Shown: positions 29,901-36,152 of the stretch, piece by piece
Position numbering within the stretch: position 1 is the stretch's first letter
Layout of the letters: each line of letters opens with the position of its first letter
Assembly (NCBI RefSeq): GCF_001457475.1
Contig: NZ_LN831029.1
Coordinates: forward strand, 4,526,001-4,590,000
Length of the DNA: 64,000 bases
Direction of reading: 5' to 3'
From: Achromobacter xylosoxidans
Lineage (GTDB): Bacteria > Pseudomonadota > Gammaproteobacteria > Burkholderiales > Burkholderiaceae_B
Translations under genes and position numbers: made by a program
The notes under the pieces: model-generated
Told to the model about the DNA's origin: nothing
Seen by the model: the letters and a program-made list of their open reading frames with translations, nothing else
Databases searched by the model: none

Positions 29901-32900
29901 GCCCCGGGCCGCACGATCACATAGGCATCGGAGGAGGTCGCGGTGGCGCGCTCGTGGTCGATTTCCCCGCCGATGACGATGGCGCCGCCCTGATCCGCCA
30001 CGCCGTACCTGCGCCCGCGCGCGTCCACGCCAGCCTCGGCGCGGCCGGCGACATCCAGCAGCGCCTGCTCTCCCACCAGAATGGACCGGTCGTGGACCCG
30101 TCCGCTGGCGGTTTCCACCGACTCGGCCACGTCGATATCGCCCAGCCGCAATTGCCGGATGTCGATCCTGCCGCCGGCGGCGCTCAATGCGCCCAGCACC
30201 GTGATCTGGCCCGCGCCCCGCAGCCGCAGGGTCTGGCCGGGGTCGACGGTGACGCGCGCGCCGCGGCCGATCGTCAGCGCCGCATCGACGTCGGCGCCGG
30301 CCGTCGCCAGGTTGCGGCCGCTCTGCAGTGACAGGCTGGCGCCGCGCCGGCGCGTGATCGTTGCCGCCACCGGATCATGCTGATAGACCGGCGGCAGCCA
30401 GGCTTGCAGCGCCACGGCCGGCCGCGAGCCGGTCGGCACTTCGGCCGCATCGGCGCCGGGCCGGTAGACCGGCATCGCGACGTCGATGCGCGCGTCGTCG
30501 GCCACGGCCAGGCCTTCGCTGCCCGCGATCTGGTAGCGCGAAAAGCCGCGCTGGAACAGCGCCGCCTCCAGCACCAGCGCGCCGTCGCCCGCCGCGCCGG
30601 CATCGCCGAGCACCACCTTTGGCGCCGTTACCGCCAAGGTGCCGCCGCCCTCCACCCCATAGCCGCGCAAGTCGGCCGCCAGGCGCAAGCGGCCGCCTGC
30701 CGAACCGTCGGCCGCCAGCGTCTCCAGCGTGATGTCGCCGCCCCTGCCGCCGGTCAGCTTGCCCGGCGCGCGCAATGCGGCGCCCGAGCCCACGTCGATC
30801 GTGCTGCCCGCATCCAGCAGCAGATCGCCGCGTCCTCGCACCGACACGCTGCCGCCATCCAGATAAGCCAGGGCGCCGGCCTGCGCCGGCGCCAGATTGC
30901 GCCACAGCCCCGACGCGTCCAGGCGGGCGTTCGCGCCCAGCGCCACGCGCTCGTCCGCGCCGTTGCCGCCCGCCAGGGTGTCGAGCATGCCGGTCGGCGT
31001 GGCCTGCGTCATGACGCTGCCCAGGCGCAGCGCGCCCCCGCGCGCGCTCAACGTGGCGTCCACCGACACCCGCTCGGCAAACAGCGTGATCTCGCCGCCG
31101 GGCGCCACCGTCAGGTCGGCGCGCGCGTCAATGTCGGCGGCGGCGATCCTGACGGCGCCCAGGCCCGACGCGCTCAACCGTGCGCTGTCGAGCAAGAGGT
31201 TGGCGCCGCGGTCCGCGGGCAGGGCGGTGTCCAGTTCCAGGCCGCCGGCGATGGCTGCCACCCACCCGTCCAGCACGACGCGCGCGGCGGTGTTCTGATT
31301 GCGTTCCAATGTGTACCGCAACGCCCCGGTGCGCTTGTCGTAATAGGGCGTGTAGGCGCCCACCACCAATTGCGCGCCGCGCGCCGCGGCGCGTTGCGAT
31401 TGCTGGTAGCCATCCAGGTCAGAGCGCGCGGCGACGCTCTGGCGCTCGCCCAGGAAGGTGGCGCCGAGCAGTTCGCCCTCCAGCACCGCGCCGCTGGTGC
31501 CCACCAGCAGCCTGCCCGCATCGCGGCCCACGGTATAGCCGGTCTCGAATCGCTCGCGCGGCGCGAGCAGCGGGTTGTAGAAATACCTCGTCTGGCCCCA
31601 GCGCGCGCTGCGCGCCTCGTACCCCAGGTACAGGCCGGCATAGGCCAGGTCGACCGGCGCGCGCGACACCTCATACAAGCGGCCGTCCGCGCCTCGCAAC
31701 CAGCTCTGGCGGATCATGCCGTCCTGCACGTCCAGGGTGCCGCCGGACAGATTGATGGACGAACCGGCGCGCGTCACCACGTCGCCGCCACTGAACTCGA
31801 CATTGCCGCCTTGCGCCATCCATTCGCCGACCGCGTGCGGCCGCGTGCCGAGATAGCCGCTCACTTCCAGTAGCCCCCCCGCCGTGTACCAGCGATCGGT
31901 GGCATAGCCGTTGGTTCCCGCCGGCACCCACACCAGCTCGCGCAGATCCACCCACACATCGCTGCTGTTGAGCTTGCCGCTGTCGCGATTGAGCGGGGCG
32001 TCGCGCTGCTCGTTGCCCTGCACGTTGATTTTGATGTTGTTGTTTTCCATGGCGACGGGCACGCCCACCGCGCCGGCCACGTCCAGCACCGCGCCGTCGC
32101 GCAGCAGGCTGCGCCGGGCGGCGTGGACCACGATCTGCCCGCCCGTGGCCAGCGTCATGGAATCCGCCGCGAAATCGACCGTGCCGCCGCTGCGGATTTC
32201 CACGCGGGACAGGTCGCGCCGGTCGCTGCCTGCCGCGGCCATGGGCGCATCGGTCTGCGCGCCCAGGGGCACGCGCAGGCCATCGCGCTGGCTGTCCAGC
32301 GCCAGGTCGCCGCCCCGATCCAGCAGGATCGCCGTGGCGCTGCCTGCGGCCAGCGTGATCCGGCCATCCGCGCCCGCCGCGGCCAAGTGCAGGGTGCCGC
32401 GGGCGTTCACCGAAGTGCTCGACAACAGCACACCGCGTTGCGCCACCTCGGCGCTGGTCAATGTCACGTCGCCCAGGGCGGCCTGGATCAGGCCGGTGTT
32501 TTCGACACGGCCCGTCGCGCCCGCGGGCGTCACCTCGTTGCCCCGGGTGGTGGACAACTGATTGCCCGCCGTCCCCTGCCCGCGCTTGATGACGAAGCTG
32601 TCGCCGGCCGCCAGTTGTGCCTGGCCCCCCGGGGTATCGATCGTGCCGGCGTTGACGGCCTCCTTGCCCAGCAGCAGCACATAACCGCCGCCCGTGGTCG
32701 AGGAGGCCGGCGTCGAGGTCTGGAGGCGCGCGCCCGCCTGCACCTCGATGCGGCCGGCGGCGTCGCGGAAAGTCGGCTGGCCATTGTCGCCATACAGGCC
32801 ATTGCCGCGGAACTGCGCGTCGCTCATGGTGGCGGCGGCCACCACCAGGTTGCGCGCGTTGACCTGGCTGGTGCCGCTGAAGATCACGCCGTTCTGGTTC

Positions 32901-33586
32901 ACCACCAGCACCGTGCCGTCGGCCTGGATCGCGCCCTGGATCTGGCTGGGCCGCGCTGACGCGCCCACCACCCGGTTCAGTACCGCGTCGTCGGCCTTTT
33001 GTTGGAACCGCAGCGTGGTGTTGCGGCCCACGTTGAACGTGTCCCAATTCAGGATGGCGCGCGACTGCGTTTGCTCGATGGTCACCAGCTGGCGCCCGCC
33101 CTCGGTGCCGGTGCGCGGCTTGTTGGCGCCCTCCCATTTGGCCTGCGCGCCCTCGGCGATCCACAGCCCGCCCGGCGCCAGTCCGTCCGGCACGGCGGTG
33201 CCGTTTGCCGCCGCGGCCGCGCGCGCCGCCGCCTGCGCCGCCTGCTGCGCGGCCACCGCCGCGGCGGTGCGATTCAGATTGTCCAGCGAGCGCTGCAACT
33301 GCTGGCGCGACTGCGCCTGCTGGCGGGCGCTGTTGCCGATGCCGGCCAGGCTGCCGTCGGGCATGCGGCCGGTGCGCTGCGCGGTCGACTGCACCGCGCC
33401 CTTGTCCGCGAACCAGGCCGGGCTGAAGGCGCGCGCCTGCGCCTGCGCCGCGCCGCTCCAGCCGCCCGCCACCAGCAGCACCGCCAACGCCTGCGACACC
33501 TGTGTCGGACGCCAGCGCGGACGCCCGCGCCCCGCCTTACGCGCCCTCAATGCCCTACCGCCGCGTTGCGCCAACCGTGTCTGCAT
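20996..33586 (-). CDS. TpsA2: giant filamentous-haemagglutinin-like exoprotein (DUF3739 type)
   Basis: 4196 aa paralogue of TpsA1 with the same plan: signal peptide (cleavage near residue 49), Gln/Ala-rich extension, TPS domain (WDTFNVGRNTTLRF, VVNQNGVIFSG), long beta-helix body and DUF3739-like C-terminal region (FSVLRTGTGDLALAAGGD near residue 3110). The first 32 residues and most of the body differ from TpsA1, but the TPS-domain DNA is about 98% identical over 690 bp. The last 400 or so residues are also close (KRVYDSVGNVTLSPAAPSTG). Cysteines again form three close pairs, at places matching TpsA1. The start ATG at 33586 has GAGGAAGG about 7 nt upstream. No TpsB gene is next to it; the one at 3784-5400 is the likely exporter. 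Confidence 0.92.
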   Translation of the reverse strand: MQTRLAQRGGRALRARKAGRGRPRWRPTQVSQALAVLLVAGGWSGAAQAQARAFSPAWFADKGAVQSTAQRTGRMPDGSLAGIGNSARQQAQSRQQLQRSLDNLNRTAAAVAAQQAAQAAARAAAAANGTAVPDGLAPGGLWIAEGAQAKWEGANKPRTGTEGGRQLVTIEQTQSRAILNWDTFNVGRNTTLRFQQKADDAVLNRVVGASARPSQIQGAIQADGTVLVVNQNGVIFSGTSQVNARNLVVAAATMSDAQFRGNGLYGDNGQPTFRDAAGRIEVQAGARLQTSTPASSTTGGGYVLLLGKEAVNAGTIDTPGGQAQLAAGDSFVIKRGQGTAGNQLSTTRGNEVTPAGATGRVENTGLIQAALGDVTLTSAEVAQRGVLLSSTSVNARGTLHLAAAGADGRITLAAGSATAILLDRGGDLALDSQRDGLRVPLGAQTDAPMAAAGSDRRDLSRVEIRSGGTVDFAADSMTLATGGQIVVHAARRSLLRDGAVLDVAGAVGVPVAMENNNIKINVQGNEQRDAPLNRDSGKLNSSDVWVDLRELVWVPAGTNGYATDRWYTAGGLLEVSGYLGTRPHAVGEWMAQGGNVEFSGGDVVTRAGSSINLSGGTLDVQDGMIRQSWLRGADGRLYEVSRAPVDLAYAGLYLGYEARSARWGQTRYFYNPLLAPRERFETGYTVGRDAGRLLVGTSGAVLEGELLGATFLGERQSVAARSDLDGYQQSQRAAARGAQLVVGAYTPYYDKRTGALRYTLERNQNTAARVVLDGWVAAIAGGLELDTALPADRGANLLLDSARLSASGLGAVRIAAADIDARADLTVAPGGEITLFAERVSVDATLSARGGALRLGSVMTQATPTGMLDTLAGGNGADERVALGANARLDASGLWRNLAPAQAGALAYLDGGSVSVRGRGDLLLDAGSTIDVGSGAALRAPGKLTGGRGGDITLETLAADGSAGGRLRLAADLRGYGVEGGGTLAVTAPKVVLGDAGAAGDGALVLEAALFQRGFSRYQIAGSEGLAVADDARIDVAMPVYRPGADAAEVPTGSRPAVALQAWLPPVYQHDPVAATITRRRGASLSLQSGRNLATAGADVDAALTIGRGARVTVDPGQTLRLRGAGQITVLGALSAAGGRIDIRQLRLGDIDVAESVETASGRVHDRSILVGEQALLDVAGRAEAGVDARGRRYGVADQGGAIVIGGEIDHERATATSSDAYVIVRPGARLEASGASVDLDVQGVGPLRLDRDGGRISLSSYLGLQLDGQLAARAGGPGAAGGTLDIALETPLYRLWGGDTATAAVQVPRELVLTSGAAAREPRYGQARLDLARVLAGAGFDHIGLLSNGLMSFDGAVDLAAAGSLRLYAGAFSLATGADAADSRVMLSAPYVRLSGPGRYFATNGLTRPRVLFGDAATVGAGNFTVRAGGLLEVGNSLSFGTQGQIQVAGATPLVVTRPGFDRVELRSGGDMRFLAPNDDQPRTRLWTRGDLDLVAAQLYPATGADAEVLAGHTRDLASGALVFDPARTLRVGRVDAAAALPPVPYSAFGTLRLAAASVEQGGVLRAPLGAIVLGDLSERLGTRRLTLLPGSVTSVSGAGLVMPYGGTSDGVSYRFQGEEVALVGVGGATGFEQGAYLRTGITLAFRDVDAAPGALLDLSGGGELAGAGFVSGRGGSTDARYFPLVRNTPDGGFFLPALADHPVYAIVPGAQPGYAPAGGEAGASRPGVGRQITVGAGVPGLPAGTYTLMPSTFALLPGAFRVEINGAAAAGPAIAPMRLRNLSWAASGTLSTAGTALADSLPSQVILTPAAVLRTYSQYNETSYASFVRADAVRRGVPRAMLPADARTLRLTIFPGTSDGQALRFDGVADFRAAAGGFAGTAALNGGSSQVEILPAGQAPSAGFGGASVQADALAALGANRLVIGTLPVVEYGQGGRFYTFQGGAQRVILRSGAQLATPEILVSSREIEVEAGAGLSTLGRGAPSVDSTQGYAFQPGAVALLALSNGRLDVLAPDAQAAGSIRIGTCAAAPCPSATGLYSEGTIAAAVNGVFDLGEAVRYGTRNLTLAVGAVNVGTATALEQAAARGVLPSGLTLNQEILARLLRGDVSSGAPGLEVLTLTARDAINFYGSVALDTRDPASGRYSLATLALGTPALYGYGESGDEAAIRTGHLVWNGATQAPGAVAAGGAGTGRGTLRIDAERIEFGYGQGAQPNGVDDNARLALGFGAVVLNASERVTANHRGSLAVYQSQGAYGSGGYAYSGGDLTVNTPLLTGVAGSVNRFIAGGDVRVVAPAGAPVAPVQALGAELSLTGANVRIGGAIVLPSGKLTLTGRDSVLLGAGSTLDLAGRAIAFNDVWRYSWGGELILESGLGAIRQESGALIDLSARENDAGALRAVALSPTGGEVALLGRILGGASGRYDAAGTLVPYRAGSIDIRAQRLGAAGSLDADFDALNQRLNEGGVSGARSFQIKQGNLTVGDALRANDINLSLDGGHLTVAGRVDASGERVGRIRLAAREGLTLASGAVLDAHGTLLRVDSYGKIIDAPNRAVVELNAGQGVLTLAGGARIDLRHGTAATQGTAAGQHDGAARGTLELLAPRVDAAGNAGINGGGAPDAAATYGDIAIEARGPLAIEGAKAITLIATQRYDDARPGDPAERSGGREYQIIDQDYLNEKHADSAAFMGRALANGNLLGGKLAGLNNAVYRDVFHLRPGVEIVSRSADGDLVVQGDLDLSGYRYASLNPRTPLGAAYGSGEAGALVLRAKGNLDVYGSINDGFAPPPASPDDENGWILTPGTQPFGGDVVLPRGGVELAEGTEFPGGRTLNYPLPLQATTLAAGTRLPVEAVLDQSLSLAPGTVVSGDVRDAAGQLLYGAGTVLAQAVELPAGTRLGAGTLLAQGTALQAFTWPADVALPNLHTTQGNEANVLRLAGTITLKLGALIPSQAKLMLPAGTEYVPLRPDATAAQRRNWALAPMLPAGSQSWSVQLVAGADLEAADPRRVLPGAGHLTLADSHYNVSLEQGNARLVWGPDAPDYGAEPGKPVPDEMQWLCDVTPGLCVPPPPWVWAEDNWLGFPGGEPVADGDLALCKTFPDQCVANKTTLTIVNHTQNFSVLRTGTGDLALAAGGDISLRSAYGVYTAGTQAADVAPAYLLSRGRYGGTVLGDAYASTYEPFVADGAYQAWYPEAGGNLDLYAGGALRGDVWGRTVPASLEGRVIDPSVGVGNWLWRQGTGSANGGDTPTAWWINFGSYTQAPASFKDGTPLLAGFTGFGALGGGNVSVRADGDAGNIDARGTASDPRSQGLVVAVGSTGRVAADGALALTGGGDIDVRIGGRLNPTQNARGLVSTTTGAKPFYGDPALDLQGALINLRGSVRLSAGAVGGLALQYGNNATLQDAKESRGYDPYTSTLASATGGLVLMPGDAVMRVDTRGDLVLGGAGDPGRVAVPNSTPFRLPDGTALAGGGYSWFSMWTDSTAIELASAGGNLAPSRQTAHSARNSPLQTGRNTSASDARYLYPSILRATAYDGSVYAGASAGYLNSEIDGVPYSLTLAPGARGQLELLAGDSIYAGGYAINRSGADPTVMASVRNPAFAGYDSLASDAVLLGNQGAGGGAATRGIHYPLFHFGAPTAGAAGSNAVTRLYARDGDIVGLRSGELISVAQGPQAGLNWFEAAGPVWMMAGRDIVASGTDIGKPTAVPTSNGYTFGIGDGVSSGNLFLHRDGLDVSRVAAGRDILYSTFQVAGPGVLEVTAGRHVLMADRAAIGSLGPVLPGDPRPGASIAVQAGVGAAGPDYAGFLARYLDPARLADAGRPREDQGLPFKTYEAELLLWLTQRYGFAGSGEQARAYFDALPAEQQRIFARQVYFAELRAGGREYNDKSGPRSASYLRGRQAIAALFPDTAPGAYQGDLTLYGAAGIRTAFGGDIQLLTPGGQQVFGVEGAAPPATAGIITQGEGDIQLYALGSILLGQSRVMTTFGGGITAWSAQGDINAGRGSKTSVLYTPPKRVYDSVGNVTLSPAAPSTGAGIATLAPLPEVPAGDVDLYAPLGTIDAGEAGIRVSGNVNIAALQVVNAANIQAQGDSQGVPVAAAANTGALASASAAASSAVNAAQDSVQRAQSQARRNLPSVITVQILGHGDEPLAGASRPAAPGPATGYDAASAVQVLGAGTLDDSEMRALSPLERSRLAM
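32806..33495 (-). repeat. Near-identical 690-bp repeat, copy 2 (TPS-domain coding)
   Basis: Partner of 17641-18330, same orientation, gap-free. Both copies encode the part of TpsA that a TpsB transporter reads, which would explain why this segment alone is kept uniform. Confidence 0.9.
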
Positions 33587-33632
33587 GATCGTCCTTCCTC
33601 ATTCCTATCGGGGTGTCGCCACCTGGAACAAG

Positions 33633-33681
33633 ACAGACGGATGGAAAAATGCCGACCGGAACCCTGTCATAAATAATTCAT
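33633..33681 (-). promoter_or_regulatory. Candidate ECF-sigma promoter of tpsA2
   Basis: Minus-strand A/T block ATGAATTATTTATG from 33681, with CCGTCTGTCT placed so that GTCT begins 43 nt on (33638), exactly as before tpsB and tpsA1. It lies in the 125-nt gap between fecR2 and tpsA2. The middle part is less conserved (CGGTC shifted by one). Confidence 0.5.
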
Positions 33682-33711
33682 GCAGCTTCCCGGCCCGACA
33701 TTGGTGGCAGC

Positions 33712-34707
33712 TCAGGACAGCAACACCACGCCTCCGGGCAATCGAGTCACCTCGGCGCCGTAGGCGTCACGAATCAACTGCTCGGCGTCCGCCACCTGCG
33801 CCAGCGCGAAGCGCGCCTGCACCCGGCGCCGGCCCAGCCGGCTGTTGAGCAGCACCAGGCGGCCGCGACGATAGCGGTTCAGTTCCTCCACCACGTCCGC
33901 CAGCGGCACCCGATCGAACACCAGCCAGCCGCGGCGCCAGGCCGTTACGGCCTCGGTATCCGCCGCCACCGGCGGCATCACCCGCTGGCCGTCGTAGCGC
34001 AGCTCCTGCCCGGCGGCCACGTCATACGCCCCCCGCGCGTGCGCCAGCCGCAAACTGCCGGACAGGCAGCACAAGCTGGCTTCGCCGTCGAGATAGCGCA
34101 GGTTGAACCGCGCCTCGCGCGCGGTGATGCGGCCGGCGCCGGCCACCACCTGTGTCGCCGGCGCCGCCGCTTCGCCACGCGCATTCAGCGGCCGGCCAAC
34201 GCGGACTTCGGCCTCGCCCGCCTCCAGTTCGATCACCGCGCCGGCGTCGGGCGCCGAGCGCACGTTGATGCGCGTCTGAGTATTGAGCTCCAGTTCCAGC
34301 GCCTCGCCCAGCGCCACCCGCCGCTGCTCGCCGGTGGCGGTGCGGTAATCGGCGCCGAATTCTCCCAGGCCGGGCCACAGTCCCAGCGGAGGACGCCAGG
34401 CCAGATACGCGACCGACGCCGCCACCGCGCCCCCCAGGAAGGCGCGCCGGCCCGACGGCGACGGACGACGCGGCGCGGCCCATGCCTTCGCCTCTTCGCG
34501 CACCGCCGGTCCCAGCGCCTGCCACAGGCGCTTCTGTTCGGCGAACGCGGCCTCGTGGCGCGCGTCCTGGCGCAGCCAGGCGCGGAATGCCTGCGCATCG
34601 GCCTCGGTTGCGGCGCCCGAAGTCAGCATCAACAACCATTCGCGCGCATCGCGGTCATGCGCCGACGCCTCGCCCCTGCGCCTTCCTGGCAGCCCCGTCA
34701 GCGTCAT
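33712..34707 (-). CDS. FecR-family anti-sigma/sigma regulator 2
   Basis: 331 aa. N-terminal anti-sigma region (REWLLMLTSGAATEADAQAF), twin-arginine plus membrane segment (RRAFLGGAVAASVAYLAW), periplasmic FecR domain (TGEQRRVALGEALELELNT) and C-terminal STN-like part (LVFDRVPLADVVEELNRYRR to LPGGVVLLS). The ATG at 34707 overlaps the sigma-factor stop in an ATGA junction, so the two are translationally coupled. The FecR of E. coli has been reported to need the Tat pathway; the RR before the membrane segment in both copies here fits that. The ending matches FecR1 closely (GGIVLLS versus GGVVLLS). Confidence 0.9.
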   Translation of the reverse strand: MTLTGLPGRRRGEASAHDRDAREWLLMLTSGAATEADAQAFRAWLRQDARHEAAFAEQKRLWQALGPAVREEAKAWAAPRRPSPSGRRAFLGGAVAASVAYLAWRPPLGLWPGLGEFGADYRTATGEQRRVALGEALELELNTQTRINVRSAPDAGAVIELEAGEAEVRVGRPLNARGEAAAPATQVVAGAGRITAREARFNLRYLDGEASLCCLSGSLRLAHARGAYDVAAGQELRYDGQRVMPPVAADTEAVTAWRRGWLVFDRVPLADVVEELNRYRRGRLVLLNSRLGRRRVQARFALAQVADAEQLIRDAYGAEVTRLPGGVVLLS

Positions 34708-35252
34708 GTTTCGTCTTCCTCGCCGGCGCGTCGCGCTGGCTCCTCCTGCGCTTGCAGCACCTTGCCGCAATGGACCAATGCGCGCTTGAGCTCCTTGGAT
34801 ACGATGCGTTCCGACACGCCATAGCGCCTGGCGATCTCCGCATGCGGCACGTCGTGCACCCGGGCAGCCAACAGCATCTGCTGGGTGCGCTCGGGCAACT
34901 GGCGCAAGGCGCGACGGAACGCGTCGATCTGGCTGCGGCCTTGCGCGATGCGTGCCGGATCGGCGGCTTCGTCCGTGCCGCCGATCAGCTCGCTGATCTC
35001 CACCCCCGTCAATAGACGTGAATCACGGCGGCGCTGGTCCTCGGCGATGTTCAGCGCCACCCGGAACAGATAGGCCGCCGGCTGCTGGATCGACGAACTC
35101 GCCGGCAGGTCGTTCACTTTCAGGAAGGCTTCCTGCATCGCGTCATGGGCCAGGTCATCGGACCCCAGTCGGCGCCTGAGCTGGCTGCGGAAATCGTTGT
35201 AGCGCTCCAGGAACAGCGCGCGCAGCGAGCCCGGCGACCTGTCATCCCGCAT
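34704..35252 (-). CDS. FecI-type ECF sigma factor 2
   Basis: 182 aa ECF sigma factor paralogous to the one at 19576-20118. Region 2: LFLERYNDFRSQLRRRLG, DLAHDAMQEAFLKV, AAYLFRVALNIAEDQRRR. Region 4: LPERTQQMLLAARVHDVPHA, EIARRYGVSERIVSKELK. ATG 35252 is chosen because it lies in the end of the STN gene (11-nt overlap), has GAGG upstream and gives a length matching the paralogue. Region 4 recognition helices differ from sigma 1 (SERIVSKEL versus SVRTVEKEL), so promoter preference may overlap without being identical. Confidence 0.92.
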   Translation of the reverse strand: MRDDRSPGSLRALFLERYNDFRSQLRRRLGSDDLAHDAMQEAFLKVNDLPASSSIQQPAAYLFRVALNIAEDQRRRDSRLLTGVEISELIGGTDEAADPARIAQGRSQIDAFRRALRQLPERTQQMLLAARVHDVPHAEIARRYGVSERIVSKELKRALVHCGKVLQAQEEPARRAGEEDET

Positions 35253-35925
35253 GGCCCGCCCCTCGCGGCGCGGCGCAGTCGTCAGCGCCACCGGCCCGCA
35301 GCAATATCGTCACCGGCTGCCGCATGCCGGCGGGCAATGGCCCGGCCGTCACCCCGCGCAGCGCGGTCTCCAGCCGGCGATTCAATGGCGCCGATCCCGT
35401 GTCCGATACCCAATCCACCCTGTCAACGCGCCAGGCCTTGTCGAACCAGAGCTTGACGAGGGCGCGATAGCGGCCCGGCTCGGCCCCCGAGCCCCTGCAC
35501 AGCGCCTGTTTGAGCGCGCCTTGCAGCGCAGCCGCGTAGGGCGTGTCTCGCAACCGCGCCGCGCTGGCCGCGCGCACCGCCGGCGCCGTGTGCGGCGCGG
35601 CCACCAGCGTGAACGAATGCGTGCTGGCATAGCGGATCGCCAACGGCGCCCCCGCCAGCAGCCTGCGCAGGGCATCCCCGGGGGTATAGGTGCCTATCAC
35701 CGCGGGCGCGTGTCGGCCGGCGGTCAAGGCGGTGTCGACCAGCACCGTGCGGCCGCTGGCCAGGCTGTACTCCGCCAGCGCCTGGTCCAGCGGCTGCGCG
35801 GCAATGGCGAATGCCATCTCGCGCGGCGGCGCCCCGGCGCTGCCCGCGCCGGCCAGCGCCCACATCCCCAACGCCAGGCAGGCGCGTCCCATCCAGCCCC
35901 CGCCCGGCGGACAGGCAAAGGTCAT
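35242..35925 (-). CDS. STN-domain signalling protein with TonB_C-like tail, no barrel (VreA-like) 2
   Basis: About 227 aa from ATG 35925; the frame is open to 36078, and ATG 35937 or 35892 are alternatives with no clear ribosome site at any. Signal peptide ends near AGAGSAG, STN domain (MAFAIAAQPLDQALAEYSLA to LAIRYASTHSFTLV), short linker, and a TonB_C-like end (YRALVKLWFDKAWRVDRVDW, MRQPVTILLRAGG). Same design as the protein at 20124-20822 with only moderate sequence identity, so the two modules are an old duplication that has probably diverged in signal partner. It overlaps the sigma gene and follows a Pho-box-like promoter at 36005-36038. Confidence 0.82.
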   Translation of the reverse strand: MTFACPPGGGWMGRACLALGMWALAGAGSAGAPPREMAFAIAAQPLDQALAEYSLASGRTVLVDTALTAGRHAPAVIGTYTPGDALRRLLAGAPLAIRYASTHSFTLVAAPHTAPAVRAASAARLRDTPYAAALQGALKQALCRGSGAEPGRYRALVKLWFDKAWRVDRVDWVSDTGSAPLNRRLETALRGVTAGPLPAGMRQPVTILLRAGGADDCAAPRGAGHAG

Positions 35926-36004
35926 GGACGCCAACATGGAGGAAAAATGCCAGGCATTGCCGTTGTCGCGAGTGCCGGCGCACCCGCCTCGAAGGAAAGG
36001 CGCC

Positions 36005-36038
36005 ATGCTAGGACGCGTGAATGACGCAATCGTGACAC
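36005..36038 (-). promoter_or_regulatory. Pho-box-like promoter of STN-sigma-antisigma operon 2
   Basis: On the minus strand GTGTCAC (36038-36032) and GCGTCAT (36027-36021) are 11 bp apart. A 10-nt spacer and a -10-like TAGCAT (36010-36005) follow. GTGTCAC matches 6 of 7 bases of a Pho half-site. The geometry is the same as at 20894-20938. The block GCAATCGTCA(C/T)..TGCGCG on the other strand is shared by both regions (36069-36086 and 20958-20975). Confidence 0.6.
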
Positions 36039-36099
36039 GCCACATGCACGCGGCGCCGGCCCGCCACGCAATCGTCACCTGCGCGCGATCATCTGTCCC

Positions 36100-36105
36100 T
36101 ATACT
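36100..36105 (+). promoter_or_regulatory. Candidate -10 box of the divergent small secreted-protein gene
   Basis: TATACT about 48 nt before the ATG at 36153. A GTCAC-bearing 7-mer (TCGTCAC, 36072-36078) lies two 11-bp steps upstream on this strand, so shared control with the locus to the left is possible but the second half-site is poor. Confidence 0.35.
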
Positions 36106-36152
36106 GATGGCACGGTGGCCACTGGCCGCCGGGCCTTTTCCAAGGAGCCCGC

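Noticed and set aside
5720..33586. Calling the TpsA proteins FhaB or a haem-binding HxuA
   Set aside because: They share the TPS domain and repeat type, but the C-terminal half is of the DUF3739 kind, and no haem-specific motif or haemophore feature is visible.
5720..33586. CdiA-type contact-dependent toxin
   Set aside because: No VENN-type motif, no toxin-like C-terminal tip and no immunity gene after either TpsA stop. The SUKH gene at 41522 is far away and on an unrelated operon.
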